64,000 nucleotides of DNA from Lactobacillus xylocopicola (GCF_033096005.1 NZ_AP026803.1:912501-976500), one strand, 5' to 3'. Positions 39,468 through 47,981 are shown, numbered from the stretch's first letter. A program made the numbers and translations. The notes: generated from the letters alone by a model not told the origin.

Positions 39468-41255
39468 TTATTTTTGACTATTCTGCAAGGTATAAAGGTT
39501 GTAATAGTAGCCCTTTTGCGTAAGTAATTGCTCATGCGTACCGCGTTCAACAATCTTGCCCTCATCAAGGACAATAATTTGGTCAGCATCAACAATTGTC
39601 GACAGTCGGTGGGCGATTGCCAGTGTGGTTCGGCCCTTACGCAAACTCTTTAGTCCTTGTTGAATCAGCGTTTCCGTTTCGGTATCAACATTTGCCGTTG
39701 CTTCATCCAGCACTAAAATCTTAGGGTCAGTTACCAGGGTACGCGCAAATGAAATCAGTTGCCGCTGGCCTTGACTAAATTCACTGCCGCCTTCGCCCAC
39801 TTTGGCATGATATTTATCGGGCAGGTTGGCAATGAAGCCATCAGCTTGAACGGTCTGTGCGGCAGCTTCAATCTGCTGGTCGCTAATCTGGTCATTATAG
39901 AGTCTGATATTTGAATTGATATCCCCATAAAACATGAACGGTTCCTGCAAAACCAGTCCTAATTTTGCCCGCAACTCTTCTTTAGGATACTTTTTAATGT
40001 TCACGCCATCGATCAAGACCTCTCCCTGATAGAACTCATAGAAGCGCATCATTACGTTAATAATCGAGCTCTTCCCCGAGCCAGTATGACCAACAATGCC
40101 CAGTGTTTCACCCGGATTAACAGTAAAGGAAATGTCATGCAGAATTTCATGCTCGCCATCATAAGAAAAACTGACGTGTTTAAATTCGATCTTACCTTGG
40201 GTGATGGTTAGACCCTGCTGGGCCTCTTGCGCTGGCTCGTAATCGGTATTATCCAAAATCCGAAAGATTCGCTTGCCGGCAACAATCCCGTCCTGGAAGA
40301 AAGTCATCTGATCCATCATATTAGCAATCGGATTGAAAAACTGCGAGATGTACTGTGAAAAGGCGTAAACCACTCCGGCTGGTACAAAAGTTTTCTGCAA
40401 GGGAAAGCCAAAGTACATTAAAGTAAGGGCCAAGGCCAAGGAATACAGGAAGCTAGTCAAGGGTGACAATAAAAGTGAGTTCAAATTGATCATGGCAAAA
40501 CGCGTCTTCATCAGCGCAGCATTTTCCTGCTCAAAGTTAGCGGTCATCCGCTCCTCTTGCTTAAATTGCTGAATTAAAGCAACCCCTTCAATTGACTCAT
40601 TTAAATTCGTATTAATTCGACTAAGGCGCTCGCGATAATTGCGATAGAGCTTAGAACTGCGCTTAGAATACTGCCAAATAATTAGTAAAAGTAATGGCAG
40701 AAAAGCTAACACAATTAACCCCGCCAAAAAGTTGGTAGTAAACATGGCCACTAAAGCAGAAAAAATCGCGAAAAAGGACATCACCACACTGGACAGCACC
40801 GTTAAAAAGTTACTCAGCGTCATCGTATCATTGGTTACTCGCGATACGATTGAGCCGGCTGGCGTCTGGTCAAAGTAGCGCATTCCCAGTGTGTGCAACT
40901 TTTGATATAGTTCACCGCGCAAACCTTCCAGCGACTTCTCTGAACCCAAGGCAAAAAAGTACTCATAGGTAAACTGTAAGCCCCCCTTAAGCAAAGAGCC
41001 CAAGGCATAGAGCAGACCGGCAAATAAAATCACCTGGCTAGTGACATCAGTCTTAATTAAGTAATTGTCCAAAAAATACTGCAACCCATAAGGTAGCAAC
41101 ACATTAATGACACTAACTAGAAAGGCACCAATACCGGCAATCAGCATTTCTCGTTTAAAGTGCATGACAAAGCGTAGCAGCCGTTTAAAGATACTAAGCT
41201 GCTCTTTAACGGGAATTTCTTGCGACCACACCGACTGCATATGTTCATTGTCCAT
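39468..41255 (-). CDS. ABC multidrug-type exporter subunit, canonical Walker B
   Basis: A 595-residue half-transporter with six N-terminal membrane helices and a C-terminal ATPase. Walker A is GHTGSGKS (389-396), and Walker B is ILVLDE with the catalytic Glu at 518. The signature is FSQGQ (493-497) instead of LSGGQ. This is the partner of the upstream gene: its degenerate signature would face the degenerate Walker site of the other subunit. Similar pairs such as LmrCD and BmrCD export drugs or lipid-like compounds. The two genes are two bases apart. Confidence 0.92.
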   Translation of the reverse strand: MDNEHMQSVWSQEIPVKEQLSIFKRLLRFVMHFKREMLIAGIGAFLVSVINVLLPYGLQYFLDNYLIKTDVTSQVILFAGLLYALGSLLKGGLQFTYEYFFALGSEKSLEGLRGELYQKLHTLGMRYFDQTPAGSIVSRVTNDTMTLSNFLTVLSSVVMSFFAIFSALVAMFTTNFLAGLIVLAFLPLLLLIIWQYSKRSSKLYRNYRERLSRINTNLNESIEGVALIQQFKQEERMTANFEQENAALMKTRFAMINLNSLLLSPLTSFLYSLALALTLMYFGFPLQKTFVPAGVVYAFSQYISQFFNPIANMMDQMTFFQDGIVAGKRIFRILDNTDYEPAQEAQQGLTITQGKIEFKHVSFSYDGEHEILHDISFTVNPGETLGIVGHTGSGKSSIINVMMRFYEFYQGEVLIDGVNIKKYPKEELRAKLGLVLQEPFMFYGDINSNIRLYNDQISDQQIEAAAQTVQADGFIANLPDKYHAKVGEGGSEFSQGQRQLISFARTLVTDPKILVLDEATANVDTETETLIQQGLKSLRKGRTTLAIAHRLSTIVDADQIIVLDEGKIVERGTHEQLLTQKGYYYNLYTLQNSQK

Positions 41256-41257
41256 CC

Positions 41258-43012
41258 TTACTCACCTACCTTTTCTTCTAGTTCCTGACGTTGCCACATG
41301 TCCGCATACCAACCTTGCTGAGCCAGCAACTGCTCGTGGGTACCACGTTCGACAATTTGCCCATCTTTTAGCACCAAGATCAGATCCGCCTTCATCACTG
41401 AAGTCAACCTATGGGTAGCAATCATAGTCGTCTTGCCGGCCCGCTCTTGCCGCAAGGACTGTAAAATCGCCTGCTCTGTTCTGGCATCAACAGCTGATAA
41501 GGCATCATCCAGAATCAAAAGTTGACTCTGCTTGAGTAAGGCACGCGCAATCGACATGCGCTGCTTTTGCCCACCTGAGAGCGAAACACCGTTTTCACCA
41601 ACCAAAGTGTTATAACCACCCGGCATTTGCAAGATATCATTGTGCAGATCACTCTTCTTTGCGGCGGCCACAACCGCATCCTCAGCTGAATTAACCTTAG
41701 AAAAGGCAATGTTCTTTTGAATACTGGTTGAAAACAAGTAGTTATCTTGGGGTACATAAGAAATGGCCCGCAATAAGACGTTAAGAGGAATCTCGCGAAT
41801 ATCGTGTCCATTTAGGGTGATTTGCCCCTCATACTGGTCAAACTCACGAAGCAAGAGCTGAATAATGGTCGTTTTGCCTGCACCTACTTTACCAACTAGG
41901 CCAAGTGTCTGGCCCGTTTTAAGTGTGAAGTCCACCCCATGCAAAACCGGTATCTGCGGTTCATCAGGATAGGCAAACGACTTAATATGAAAGCTCAAGT
42001 CCCCGTTAATAGCAGCTGCATCAAGTTGCGGATTAGCATGTTGATCCGTAATTGCCGGCTGTTCATCGAGAAGCTTTTCCACACGATCATAGCTGGCACT
42101 TCCCCGCTCCAAAATATTAAAGAGATAGCCGATGGCAAACATCGGCCAAACCATGTTGCCGATATAGGCAATAAAGGAAACTAGCTGGCCAATCGACAAC
42201 ACCTGGTTACTGACTAGCAGGCCACCATAAATAATCGTGATGGTATAGGTCAGACCTATCAGTAAGGTCCCCAGTGGATCAAACAGCGAATCCCACTTGA
42301 AGACCCGCTTGTTAATATTAATCGTTTCAGCCGTCATCTGTTGAAAAGCGGCGGTATCTTCCTTACCTTGACCAAAGGTCTTCAACACTTTAATTCCTGA
42401 CACAGATTCTTGAGTTTTGTTGTTTAACCGTGAGAAAGCCGCTTGCGACTGGTCGAAGGCGTCATGCAACTGGTCGCCCAGTTTCCAAGCGCCCCAAGCC
42501 AAGAAGGGCAAAGGAATAAGCGCTACAACGGTCAATCGCCAATCGACAAAAACAATCATGGCGACCATCGTTGAAACACTCATAATCAGTGAATCGACTA
42601 GCGTTAAAACCCCTTCTCCAGCTACTTCCTGCACCGCCGAAATGTCATTGGTGGCGTGGGCCATGAGGTCACCGGTCCGGTGCCGCTGGTAAAAGGTGCG
42701 GTCCATTTCCATAAAGTGAGCAAATAGCTTTGCTCGCAACTGCAACTCTAATTCAGCTGAACCACCCCAAATTTGGCGGCGCCAAAAATAGCGGAAACCA
42801 TATAGTAGTAATGCCGCCAGGATAATGGCCAGAATTAACATCCCATACTCCTGCCAGCTAATATGTCCCAACTCTAACTGATCGGCCATCAGGCCCAAAA
42901 TTCGCGGTGGCACCAAGTTAACGATCGAAGTCAGAGCCAAAAAGGTCACACCGACTAAGTACCGCTTACGTTCTTTTTTAAAGAACCAACCCAATTTAAA
43001 AAAAATTTTCAT
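41258..43012 (-). CDS. ABC multidrug-type exporter subunit, degenerate Walker B
   Basis: A 584-residue half-transporter, first gene of the pair. Six membrane helices come before the ATPase, which has Walker A GKVGAGKT (374-381), a normal LSGGQ (478-482) and a Walker B of LLILDD, where Asp503 replaces the catalytic Glu. The H-loop His is at 534. The protein should form a heterodimer with the next gene product, giving one active and one inactive ATP site. The substrate cannot be read from sequence. Confidence 0.92.
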   Translation of the reverse strand: MKIFFKLGWFFKKERKRYLVGVTFLALTSIVNLVPPRILGLMADQLELGHISWQEYGMLILAIILAALLLYGFRYFWRRQIWGGSAELELQLRAKLFAHFMEMDRTFYQRHRTGDLMAHATNDISAVQEVAGEGVLTLVDSLIMSVSTMVAMIVFVDWRLTVVALIPLPFLAWGAWKLGDQLHDAFDQSQAAFSRLNNKTQESVSGIKVLKTFGQGKEDTAAFQQMTAETININKRVFKWDSLFDPLGTLLIGLTYTITIIYGGLLVSNQVLSIGQLVSFIAYIGNMVWPMFAIGYLFNILERGSASYDRVEKLLDEQPAITDQHANPQLDAAAINGDLSFHIKSFAYPDEPQIPVLHGVDFTLKTGQTLGLVGKVGAGKTTIIQLLLREFDQYEGQITLNGHDIREIPLNVLLRAISYVPQDNYLFSTSIQKNIAFSKVNSAEDAVVAAAKKSDLHNDILQMPGGYNTLVGENGVSLSGGQKQRMSIARALLKQSQLLILDDALSAVDARTEQAILQSLRQERAGKTTMIATHRLTSVMKADLILVLKDGQIVERGTHEQLLAQQGWYADMWQRQELEEKVGE

Positions 43013-43036
43013 TTTTCACCTATCTTACATAAACAA

Positions 43037-43060
43037 AAAGGCGGAGATAGCTCCGTCTTT
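43037..43060 (-). terminator. intrinsic terminator of yneF
   Basis: AAAGGCGGAG and CTCCGTCTTT form a stem with one wobble pair around a four-base loop, with TTTTTG on the minus strand. It separates yneF from the exporter genes. Confidence 0.8.
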
Positions 43061-43081
43061 CTTTTCAATCTAGCAAGATGC

Positions 43082-43297
43082 TTATTTTTGATGCTTCATC
43101 ATGCTCATCACTTGGTTTACCTTCTTGGCTGAAGGTTTCTGTCCCATCTGTGACATCATGGCAACAATCATCTCTTCACTGATTGGCGGATTATCCTTAA
43201 AGTACTTCTTCATATACGTTCTAGCACCAAAGAAGCCACCTACTAGGCCCAATACTAACGCTAGCACGATTAAAAAGATCGCTAATCCTAAATTCAT
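43082..43297 (-). CDS. yneF: YneF family small membrane protein (UPF0154)
   Basis: A 71-residue protein with one N-terminal membrane helix (about residues 3-25, rich in Leu, Val and Gly), the family stretch [20 protein letters not shown] and a short charged C-terminal half ([18 protein letters not shown]). The ATG at 43297 has GAGGTG at the right distance. The family is widespread in Firmicutes and its role is unknown. As in Bacillus it is near lexA. Confidence 0.88.
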   Translation of the reverse strand: MNLGLAIFLIVLALVLGLVGGFFGARTYMKKYFKDNPPISEEMIVAMMSQMGQKPSAKKVNQVMSMMKHQK

Positions 43298-43361
43298 AAA
43301 TATCACCTCATATCCAATAGATATATCTTACCTAAAATCCAGCTAAAATCAAAGAGCAAAG

Positions 43362-43610
43362 TTAATCTTTTCTTAAACCTTTTTGACGTTGCGCCTGCTT
43401 GGCTTTTTCCGATGTGACTTCCTTACCATTTTTGTCAACAATTACCAGATTTTCAACATCTTGCTTAAAGCTGGCCCGAAAATTCTTGATAAATTCCTGA
43501 TGCAGCTCAGCCCGCTCTTTTTCTTCTGCAGCGGTCAAACCCGTCGACTTCTTCTTATGATATAGCTCGTTGATCCGGTTAATCAGCTTTTTTTCATTAT
43601 CTTCAGTCAT
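43362..43610 (-). CDS. ynzC: DUF896 family protein YnzC
   Basis: An 82-residue protein of the DUF896/UPF0291 family. The core INRINELYHKKKSTGLTAAE and the basic RASFKQ stretch are diagnostic, and the structure is known as a short helical hairpin. Start at 43610 with AGAGGTGG upstream. In Bacillus ynzC lies beside lexA and is linked to the SOS region; here it is divergent from lexA across about 145 bases and may share its operator. Confidence 0.88.
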   Translation of the reverse strand: MTEDNEKKLINRINELYHKKKSTGLTAAEEKERAELHQEFIKNFRASFKQDVENLVIVDKNGKEVTSEKAKQAQRQKGLRKD

Positions 43611-43675
43611 TTTTTCCACCTCTTACCTAAAGCAGTCTACCTTATTTTTACCAAGAAAAAAAGTTCAAAATTCTT

Positions 43676-43715
43676 AGAACGCTTGTTTGCACTAATCGAA
43701 AAAATCTGCTAAACT
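43676..43715 (+). promoter_or_regulatory. LexA box and promoter of lexA
   Basis: AGAACGCTTGTTTG at 43676-43689 keeps the GAAC-N4-GTTY core of the Gram-positive SOS box. TTGCAC (43687-43692) and TAAACT (43710-43715) with a 17-base spacer form a promoter whose -35 overlaps the box, which fits autorepression. Confidence 0.65.
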
Positions 43716-43754
43716 TAACTTAACCAAAAAATCGTCAACTAAGGGAGCACAATC

Positions 43755-44378
43755 ATGACTATCAGACAAACTAATAAACAACTGGAAATTTTACGTTATA
43801 TCTATGATACCGTCCAAAAACGGGGCTTTCCGCCAACCGTTCGGGAAATTTGTGAAGGGGTTAACCTCTCTTCCACTTCAACGGTTCATGGCCACCTTTC
43901 AAGGCTCGAACGCAAGGGCTTAATCGTTAAAGATGCCACCAAACCACGCGCTTTGGAAATTACTGAGGAGGGTAAACAAGCCCTAGGCATTAAGCCGACC
44001 GAAATCCCCATCGTCGGTGTAGTCACTGCGGGGCAACCAATCTTAGCGGTTGAAGATATCGACGACTACTTCCCTCTGCCACCTGATTTTGCCAATGAAG
44101 CGGGCGAGCTCTTTATGCTCACGGTTCAGGGCGAGAGTATGATTAATGCCGGTATTTTGAATGGCGACAATGTAATTGTGCGCAAGCAAAATTCAGCCAT
44201 TAATGGCGAAATTGTCGTGGCTATGACCGACGAAAATGAGGCAACGGTCAAGCGCTTTTATAAGGAGCGCGGACATTACCGCCTGCAGCCCGAAAATGAT
44301 ACCATGAGTCCGATTATCTTACCCAGTGTCAAGATCCTGGGCAAGGTCATTGGCCTCTACCGCAACCGCATCATTTAA
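43755..44378 (+). CDS. lexA: SOS repressor LexA
   Basis: Represses DNA repair genes until RecA filaments trigger its self-cleavage. The winged helix is in the first 65 residues ([20 protein letters not shown]). The Ala92-Gly93 cleavage bond is in VTAGQP, the catalytic Ser is 128 in VQGESM and the Lys is 166 in ATVKRF. The 207 residues are normal. A LexA box lies in its promoter, so it should control itself. Confidence 0.96.
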   Translation: MTIRQTNKQLEILRYIYDTVQKRGFPPTVREICEGVNLSSTSTVHGHLSRLERKGLIVKDATKPRALEITEEGKQALGIKPTEIPIVGVVTAGQPILAVEDIDDYFPLPPDFANEAGELFMLTVQGESMINAGILNGDNVIVRKQNSAINGEIVVAMTDENEATVKRFYKERGHYRLQPENDTMSPIILPSVKILGKVIGLYRNRII

Positions 44379-44458
44379 CGGTTACCTTGCGGACGATTTT
44401 TAACTTTTTGGACTAATAAATAATAATAGAACTGTCCCTAGCACTTTAACCAATTAAC

Positions 44459-44827
44459 TTAAAGGCTGGAGGGATGGTTCTTTTTTTGCAAAATAAACTT
44501 AAGTTCCTGCAACTTAGCCTGTCTTTGCTTGAGTTGCTGCAGTTCTTGGGTGGTTTTTTGCAATTCAGCATTGACCAGCTGCAGATTTTTAACCAATTGG
44601 TAATCCGTCCCACACGCCAAGTCATGACGGTTTTTGATGGCGTGGATTGTCTGCAAAGAAAAACCCAGCTCCTGCAATTCTTTGATCTCGCTGAAGTCAT
44701 CCTGGTCCTTCGCCGTAAACCAATAATTTTTGCCGCGCCGCGTCGGCGTCAGCAGGTTCAAGTCAACATAGTGCCTGATTGTGTCTCTAGTTGCCCCCGT
44801 TTCCCTGATGAAGTCATTTAAAAACAT
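44459..44827 (-). CDS. MerR family transcriptional regulator
   Basis: A 122-residue regulator. The N-terminal MerR helix-turn-helix with its wing is seen as FIRETGATRDTIRHYVDLNLL and YWFTAKDQDDFSEIKELQELGFSL. A coiled-coil dimer helix rich in Gln and Leu (about 78-115) follows, and there is almost no effector domain. Only one Cys is present (near residue 74), so a metal-binding loop like that of MerR or CueR is not evident. It is divergent from a small membrane protein, and a MerR-type operator lies between them. The inducer is unknown. Confidence 0.85.
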   Translation of the reverse strand: MFLNDFIRETGATRDTIRHYVDLNLLTPTRRGKNYWFTAKDQDDFSEIKELQELGFSLQTIHAIKNRHDLACGTDYQLVKNLQLVNAELQKTTQELQQLKQRQAKLQELKFILQKKNHPSSL

Positions 44828-44839
44828 TTTCTCATCTCC

Positions 44840-44870
44840 TTGACGTCGGGTCGACCCCCGATGCTTTAAT
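44840..44870 (+). promoter_or_regulatory. MerR-type promoter with 19-bp spacer and dyad
   Basis: TTGACG (44840-44845) and TTTAAT (44865-44870) are 19 bases apart, the stretched spacing that MerR proteins correct by bending DNA. The spacer holds the dyad TCGGG-TCGACC-CCCGA. The predicted transcript of the membrane protein gene would start just before its AGGAGG site. Confidence 0.7.
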
Positions 44871-44890
44871 TTGGTTAGGAGGAAATTATC

Positions 44891-45190
44891 ATGATTTATC
44901 TAACCAAAATTTTAACCATTCTCTACGGTGTCGTGATGGCCCTAGCAACAATTAGTTCCTACCATGAGCTACCCGCCTGGCTCACGCTGTTAAACTTCCT
45001 TAGCGGCCTATGCTTAATAGCAGCTAATCTGTTTAACCAGCAAGTTATCACGATTTCCTTTCTGGGAATCCTGCTGCTTGTGGCACTTGCCAACGGTTTT
45101 GCCCTTAATGGTCAGGTCAACTGGTTTCATTGGCTACTACGCCTTTTCTTAACTGCTATCTTAGTTTGGCTAAACTGGCCGCAGGGCTAA
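44891..45190 (+). CDS. small hypothetical membrane protein
   Basis: A 99-residue protein made mostly of three or four hydrophobic helices separated by short loops (VVMALATISS, LNFLSGLCLIAANLF, ISFLGILLLVALA, LLRLFLTAILVW). It has no recognised family. AGGAGGA lies eight bases before the ATG. Its control by the divergent MerR gene suggests a role in the same response, perhaps to a membrane-active compound, but this is only context. Confidence 0.7.
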   Translation: MIYLTKILTILYGVVMALATISSYHELPAWLTLLNFLSGLCLIAANLFNQQVITISFLGILLLVALANGFALNGQVNWFHWLLRLFLTAILVWLNWPQG

Positions 45191-45301
45191 TTCCTTGTCC
45201 CACTTGTAAAGGGTAATTTTCCACATGGATTGCAGAAATAAGCTTCACAAGCTTTTTCAGAGTGGTTAGCTTTTATTACGCTGGTTTATTTGTACTTGAT
45301 T

Positions 45302-45365
45302 GCAACTTTGTGAAATAACCGACAGTTTCACTCGAGTTCCACAACAGTTTATTTCACAAAGTTGC
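45302..45365. repeat. 17-bp perfect inverted repeat
   Basis: GCAACTTTGTGAAATAA (45302-45318) and its exact complement (45349-45365) flank 30 bases that include ACTCGAGT and two copies of ACAGTTT. It lies right after the broken phosphorylase stop. It could be a terminator, an ancient mobile-element end pair or a protein-binding site. The T run expected of a terminator is missing on both sides. Confidence 0.7.
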
Positions 45366-45367
45366 GC

Positions 45368-46131
45368 TTAGAGTTTAGCTAGAACTTGCCCAGCTAGTGT
45401 TAGTGCACGCCCGTGAGCATCTTTACCCCAGCCCCTTGCTTCATACTCTTCCGGCTTACTTAAGGAATCCGCTGTGAACAAAAGCTGCGCAAAATCAACC
45501 TGGCGAAATTGTGCACACGCTGCCAGTGCAGCACATTCCATCTCTACACAAGCTGCCCCTAACTGCTTGAATTGCTGCACCTTGTTGGTGGTCTCCCGGA
45601 AAAAGCCGTCGGTCGTCCAGGTGGTCACTTCACGAACCTTAAAATTAATTTCACTCAGCAATTTTTTTATTTGCGCTAAAAAGGGAGATTGCAAGTCAAC
45701 AAAGTTACCTGGAGCAAGGTAATGAAAAGACGTGCCCTCATCCCGAATCGCCCTGGTTGGAAGCAAAAAGTAGTTCTCCGGTAGTTCAACCAATGCACCA
45801 GCTGAGCCAACGGCCAGAACTTGCCGAACTCCATAACTAATTAACCAATCAAGCAGCATTGTAGCTGCAGGAGCCCAAGCTTGGCCTGACAGAAAGTTAT
45901 TTTTTCCTGGTTCAATTCGACCTCATAAATGGGAATCTTACCCCCAAAAGAGTCGAAATAGCCCCGCAAGCAATGAGCGTGTGTTTTTAAAAAAATGGCA
46001 ATCGACTCGCTTGAGGTAAAGGCAAACAACAACTTCGGCTGAAACTGATAACCTAATTCAGCTTGTTCGTGGTTGGGCTCTAACACTGCACGTGGATTCT
46101 GATCAAAGTCCGTCAAAAATAACTCAGCCAT
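45368..46131 (-). pseudogene. nucleoside phosphorylase (uridine phosphorylase-like), frameshifted
   Basis: Two overlapping frames give one protein. 46131 down to about 45876 encodes MAELFLTDFDQNPRAVLEP through the CQAKLG segment. After GGG at 45874-45876 the reading shifts, and the second frame continues APAATMLLDWLISYGVRQVL, then AVGSAGAL, GFFRETTNKVQQF and VEMECAAL, the hallmarks of the PNP_UDP_1 family. The span is one base short of a multiple of three, so a G lost from a G run is the simplest cause. Restored, the protein has 254 residues, normal for phosphorolysis of uridine or purine nucleosides. Confidence 0.88.
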
Positions 46132-46176
46132 AACTTAGCTCCTCCTAAATATATTGTTAACGATTTTACCATAGAG

Positions 46177-46217
46177 CAAAAAAGAGAACCATCCTTTTTC
46201 AAGGATGATTCTCTTTT
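46177..46217 (-). terminator. intrinsic terminator of rplS
   Basis: AAAAGAGAA..ATCCTT pairs with AAGGAT..TTCTCTTTT with one mismatch around a four-base loop, with TTTTTTG following on the minus strand. It lies just after the L19 stop. Confidence 0.88.
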
Positions 46218-46224
46218 AAGTGAA

Positions 46225-46572
46225 TTAACGACGCTTTTCGGCAATACGTGCAGCCTTACCATGACGGTCACGCAAGTAGTAAAGCTTAGCGCGACGTACA
46301 CGACCATGCCGCAATACTTCTAGCTTAGCGACACGTGGGTCGTTAACCGGAAAAGTACGCTCAACCCCAACACCAGAAGCAAGCTTACGAACAGTGTAAG
46401 TTGCAGCAATGCCAGCACCTTTGCGCTTAATTACGACACCTTCAAACATCTGAATACGCTCGTGCGTTCCTTCAACCACCCGAACGTGAACACGGACAGT
46501 GTCACCGGCCCGGAAAGCGGGAATATCATCACGTAATTGTTCTTTGGTCAATTCTTGAATTAATGGATCCAT
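46225..46572 (-). CDS. rplS: 50S ribosomal protein L19
   Basis: Ribosomal protein at the 30S-50S interface. The 115 residues start at 46572 ([18 protein letters not shown]) with AGGAG seven bases upstream; the longer frame enters the leader. [27 protein letters not shown] and the C-terminal [18 protein letters not shown] are typical. It closes the ylxM-ffh-rpsP-rimM-trmD-rplS run and has a structured leader. Confidence 0.96.
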   Translation of the reverse strand: MDPLIQELTKEQLRDDIPAFRAGDTVRVHVRVVEGTHERIQMFEGVVIKRKGAGIAATYTVRKLASGVGVERTFPVNDPRVAKLEVLRHGRVRRAKLYYLRDRHGKAARIAEKRR

Positions 46573-46687
46573 TGTATTTCTCCTTCTGCGGCCTTCATTA
46601 ACGCTCCTTGGCGCCAGCGGAACACCCATAACTATTAGTGCAGTTAAATTCGCACCTCAATTATCTTAGCAAATAACTGCTGGCAAA
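46573..46687 (-). promoter_or_regulatory. rplS 5' leader, candidate L19 autogenous element
   Basis: 115 bases between trmD and rplS. GCAGTTA at one side pairs with TAACTGC (about 46640-46646 and 46674-46680), and a second GC-rich hairpin can form around the GGCGCC near 46610. Bacilli carry an L19 leader RNA at this site, so an autogenous control RNA is likely here too. Confidence 0.5.
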
Positions 46688-47410
46688 TCAAGCTTGCTCT
46701 TCTTCTTTGATTTCAGCCAGCATTAGTTCCTCTTCTTTAGTCAGCTCATAACTTGCAAGTAAGTCGGGCCGCTGCAAGTAAGTTACCCGCAAGGCTTCCT
46801 TGTGCCGCCACTGGGCGATTTTTTGGTGATTACCCGAAAGTAAGACTTGCGGCACTTTCATGCCAGCAAAATCTTCTGGTCTGGTGTACTGGGGGTATTC
46901 CAATAAGCCACGAGCAAAGCTCTCATCCACCGGAGAAGCTGCATTACCCAAAATCCCGGGTACAAGGCGGACCGTGGCATCAACCATACTCATGGTTGGC
47001 AACTCACCACCAGTTAACACATAGTCGCCAATTGATACGACTTCATCAGCCAAATCGTAAATACGCTGGTCAAAGCCTTCATAGTGACCACAAATAAAAG
47101 TTAGATTTTCTTCCTGAGACCAGCTTTGGGCGCGCTCTTGGTTAAAGGTCCTACCCTGCGGTGCCGTGATGATTACCTTACCCTGATCTTCTAGTGAATC
47201 AAGTGCTTTTTTAATTGGCATTATCTGCAAGACCATTCCAGCTCCACCACCATACGGTGTATCATCCACATGGTGATGAAAATCGGTCGTAAAGTCGCGA
47301 AAGTTGACTAGATTAAGTTCCCACTTTCCATCTTCAAGCCCTCGGCCCAGCATTGAGGTAGTCAGGGGCGTAAACATATCAGGAAAAAGCGTCAGTACAT
47401 TAATCTTCAT
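46688..47410 (-). CDS. trmD: tRNA (guanine(37)-N1)-methyltransferase
   Basis: Methylates G37 of tRNAs to prevent frameshifting. Start at 47410 (MKINVLTLFPDMF), 240 residues, with GGAGGG eight bases upstream. The SPOUT knot is visible in GHYEGFDQRI and SIGDYVLTGGELPTMSMVDA. It overlaps the end of rimM by about 11 bases, so the two are translationally coupled. Confidence 0.96.
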   Translation of the reverse strand: MKINVLTLFPDMFTPLTTSMLGRGLEDGKWELNLVNFRDFTTDFHHHVDDTPYGGGAGMVLQIMPIKKALDSLEDQGKVIITAPQGRTFNQERAQSWSQEENLTFICGHYEGFDQRIYDLADEVVSIGDYVLTGGELPTMSMVDATVRLVPGILGNAASPVDESFARGLLEYPQYTRPEDFAGMKVPQVLLSGNHQKIAQWRHKEALRVTYLQRPDLLASYELTKEEELMLAEIKEEEQA

Positions 47411-47915
47411 CGCGCAAGCCCTCCAGTAATTCGACGTAGATCTTTTGCCCAGGAACATCAACTTGCTTAACGACCTCATCAATATAAGGAATTAGGTAAG
47501 TATGGCCATTTTTCTCGGTAACTTCCCAGACATCATTGGCTCCTGGCGACTCTATTCCGGTAATCTTACCAAGCGGAGCACCACTTTGCTGGTCTACAAC
47601 CGTACAGCCCAAAATATCGTGGTAGTAGTACGCATCTTCCGGCAGTTCGTGCTGGTCCGCTTCGCTGACCACTAGCATCTTTCCCTTCAGCTCCGCTGCC
47701 GCAGCAAGTTCAGCAACTTCGGCAAAACTAACGAGCCAAAATTGTTGGAACGGCCGGCTGCTTGCAACCGTCAAAATCCTTTCCGGGTCATCTTTTAAGG
47801 CCAGCTGCTGGCCGGGGGTGAAACGTTCCGCCGGAAAATCAGTTACTAATTTAACCTTTAATTCACCCTTTAAACCATGTGTTGTCAATATTTGTGCAAC
47901 ATCATAAAATTGCAT
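47400..47915 (-). CDS. rimM: ribosome maturation factor RimM
   Basis: Helps 30S head assembly near S19. I use the ATG at 47915 (MQFYDVAQILTTHGLKGE), with TAGGAG five bases upstream, giving 171 residues. The two-barrel RimM fold is clear, ending in the PRC-like GANDVWEVTEKNGHTYLIPY region. It lies between rpsP and trmD. Confidence 0.94.
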   Translation of the reverse strand: MQFYDVAQILTTHGLKGELKVKLVTDFPAERFTPGQQLALKDDPERILTVASSRPFQQFWLVSFAEVAELAAAAELKGKMLVVSEADQHELPEDAYYYHDILGCTVVDQQSGAPLGKITGIESPGANDVWEVTEKNGHTYLIPYIDEVVKQVDVPGQKIYVELLEGLRDED

Positions 47916-47934
47916 CTTGTCTCCTAATCCAAAG

Positions 47935-47963
47935 AAAAAAGTTTGAAGCATGCGGCTTCAAAC
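47935..47963 (-). terminator. terminator-like hairpin between rpsP and rimM
   Basis: GTTTGAAGC (47941-47949) and GCTTCAAAC (47955-47963) form a nine-base stem with TTTTTTCTTT after it on the minus strand. It probably reduces rimM-trmD expression relative to rpsP. Confidence 0.85.
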
Positions 47964-47981
47964 TTTTAACTAACCTGTTCA

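Noticed and set aside
45240..45258. AAGCTT-CAC-AAGCTT followed by TTTT after the small membrane protein gene
   Set aside because: Might be a weak terminator, but the stem is only six bases and AT-rich, so support is too thin to list.
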